The notes under the pieces were generated by a model. That model saw only the letters and a program-made list of their open reading frames with translations. It had not been told where the DNA came from and did no database searches. Below are positions 4,794 to 5,665 of a DNA stretch of 5,665 nucleotides, in pieces. Origin of the DNA: Pseudomonadota bacterium (lineage in GTDB: Bacteria > Bdellovibrionota > Bdellovibrionia > Bdellovibrionales > JAEYZS01); NCBI GenBank assembly GCA_023427925.1, contig JAEYZS010000071.1, positions 1 to 5,665 on the forward strand, read 5' to 3'. Numbering within the stretch: the stretch's first letter is position 1; every line of letters starts with the position of its first letter. Both the position numbers and the translations under genes were made by a program.

Positions 4794-5665
4794 AACATCA
4801 AAAAATTGATCATCATTGCAATCGGCACATTTTTAATATTCATCGTTGGTATCGCGCTCTTTCTTGTATACGTGACATCGACTTTACCAAATCTCGTTAC
4901 AGTGAAAGATTACGAACCACTTGTAGTGAGCGAAGTTTTTGATCGCAATAACAAAAAAATTGGGGAGTTCTTTAGAGAGCGAAGAACGATTGTTCCCTAT
5001 GAAAAAATCCCACAAAAAATGGTTGAGGCCTATATCGCCGCCGAAGACGCGAGTTTTTTTAAACATGGCGGAGTTAACTTTATCGCGATTGGAAGAGCGT
5101 TCTTGGCAAACCTTAAGGCAGGTCGCACAGTTCAAGGTGGATCTACTATCACTCAGCAGACTGCTAAAACGATTCTACTCTCTTCTGAAAAAACTTATAT
5201 TCGTAAAATCAAAGATGTTCTTTTAGCGTACAAGATGGAAGAGAATCTATCTAAAGAAGATATTCTGTATCTCTATCTCAATCAGATTTACTTGGGTCAC
5301 GGAGCTTATGGAGTTATGGAAGCTGCAAAAGTTTACTTCCGTAAGAACCTCGATGAACTCACCAATGCCGAAATTGCAATGCTCGCAGGATTGCCTCAGG
5401 CTCCATCAAGATACTCTCCTGTATTTCACCCTGCCCGAGCTAAAGAGAGGCAAATTTACGTTTTAAACAGAATGGCTGACGAAGGGTTTATCACCAAGGA
5501 TCAAGCAAAGGCTATCATTGAAGAGCCCGTGACAGTTTACATTCGTAAAAACTATACCGAAGAAGCACCGTACTTTTTAGAAACTGTCCGCCAACACTTG
5601 GTGAAAACACTTGGTGAAGACCAAGTTTTAAATAAGGGCCTAAAAATTCACACGTCCTTGGATTT
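4788..5665 (+). CDS. mrcA: Class A penicillin-binding protein (PBP1A type), N-terminal part, cut by window edge
   Basis: This is a bifunctional peptidoglycan synthase anchored in the inner membrane, with a glycosyltransferase (GT51) domain that polymerises lipid II and a C-terminal transpeptidase domain that lies beyond this window. About 292 codons are visible. A short cytoplasmic tail (MSNIKK) is followed by a membrane anchor (residues 7-29). The GT51 motifs are EDASFFKHGGV (86-96, with catalytic Glu86), GGSTITQQ (117-124), RKIKDVLLAYKME (139-151) and YLNQIYLGHGAYGV (163-176), followed by LAGLPQAPSRYSP (199-211). The segment EEAPYFLETVRQHL (258-271) and GLKIHTSLD (284-292) are typical of the PBP1A linker before the transpeptidase. 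The start ATG at 4788 has no Shine-Dalgarno sequence and lies in an inverted repeat. The next Met is at residue 78, past the anchor, so no other start fits. It lies 46 nt after the likely true end of the upstream gene. Confidence 0.95.
   Translation, partial: MSNIKKLIIIAIGTFLIFIVGIALFLVYVTSTLPNLVTVKDYEPLVVSEVFDRNNKKIGEFFRERRTIVPYEKIPQKMVEAYIAAEDASFFKHGGVNFIAIGRAFLANLKAGRTVQGGSTITQQTAKTILLSSEKTYIRKIKDVLLAYKMEENLSKEDILYLYLNQIYLGHGAYGVMEAAKVYFRKNLDELTNAEIAMLAGLPQAPSRYSPVFHPARAKERQIYVLNRMADEGFITKDQAKAIIEEPVTVYIRKNYTEEAPYFLETVRQHLVKTLGEDQVLNKGLKIHTSLD

Noticed and set aside
4884..5226. Open frames on both strands at the start of the penicillin-binding protein gene
   Set aside because: Both overlap the conserved GT51 domain in other frames and show no family features.

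Overview
This is a chromosomal window, probably from a Bdellovibrio-like bacterium (Bdellovibrionota, formerly Deltaproteobacteria). The gene order xseA-xseB-ispA, the moderately AT-rich composition, the proteobacterial-type 6S RNA and the orphan secreted coiled-coil protein all fit. None of these proves the taxon, so this is an inference. I saw no mobile element, CRISPR array or prophage signal.

Left part, minus strand, positions 1-1887: a housekeeping operon read as xseA (exonuclease VII large subunit), xseB (small subunit), then ispA (farnesyl/geranyl diphosphate synthase, cut by the left edge of the window). Spacing is very tight: 13 nt between xseA and xseB, and 6 nt between xseB and ispA. 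ispA appears to start with GTG.

Positions 1888-2276 carry no protein gene. About half of this stretch is a well-supported 6S RNA gene (ssrS) on the minus strand, at about 1950-2125, with its own promoter, a long closing stem, a central bubble, an apical hairpin arranged as in E. coli 6S RNA, and a 9-nt U tract. A separate sigma70-type promoter (TTGACA-17-TACTTT) lies between the 6S RNA and xseA and predicts a nearly leaderless xseA mRNA.

Positions 2277-2877, minus strand, hold two small unrecognised genes: a two-helix membrane protein of about 73 aa, preceded by an extended -10 promoter, and a 106-aa exported Pro/Lys/Gly-rich protein.

Divergent from these, on the plus strand, is a large exported, Ser-rich and coiled-coil protein (3055-4704). 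Its last ~55 residues look out of frame. The +1 frame continues the helical pattern to 4741, so the gene probably carries a frameshift, from mutation or sequence error. After it comes the 5' part of a class A penicillin-binding protein of the PBP1A type (from 4788, cut by the right edge). Its start codon sits inside a perfect 10-bp inverted repeat.

The clearest item missed by protein-only annotation is the 6S RNA. Within it, 8 nt at the start of the 5' bubble strand are fully complementary to the apical loop, which suggests a possible pseudoknot or switch. I found no undescribed multi-gene defence or mobile system.
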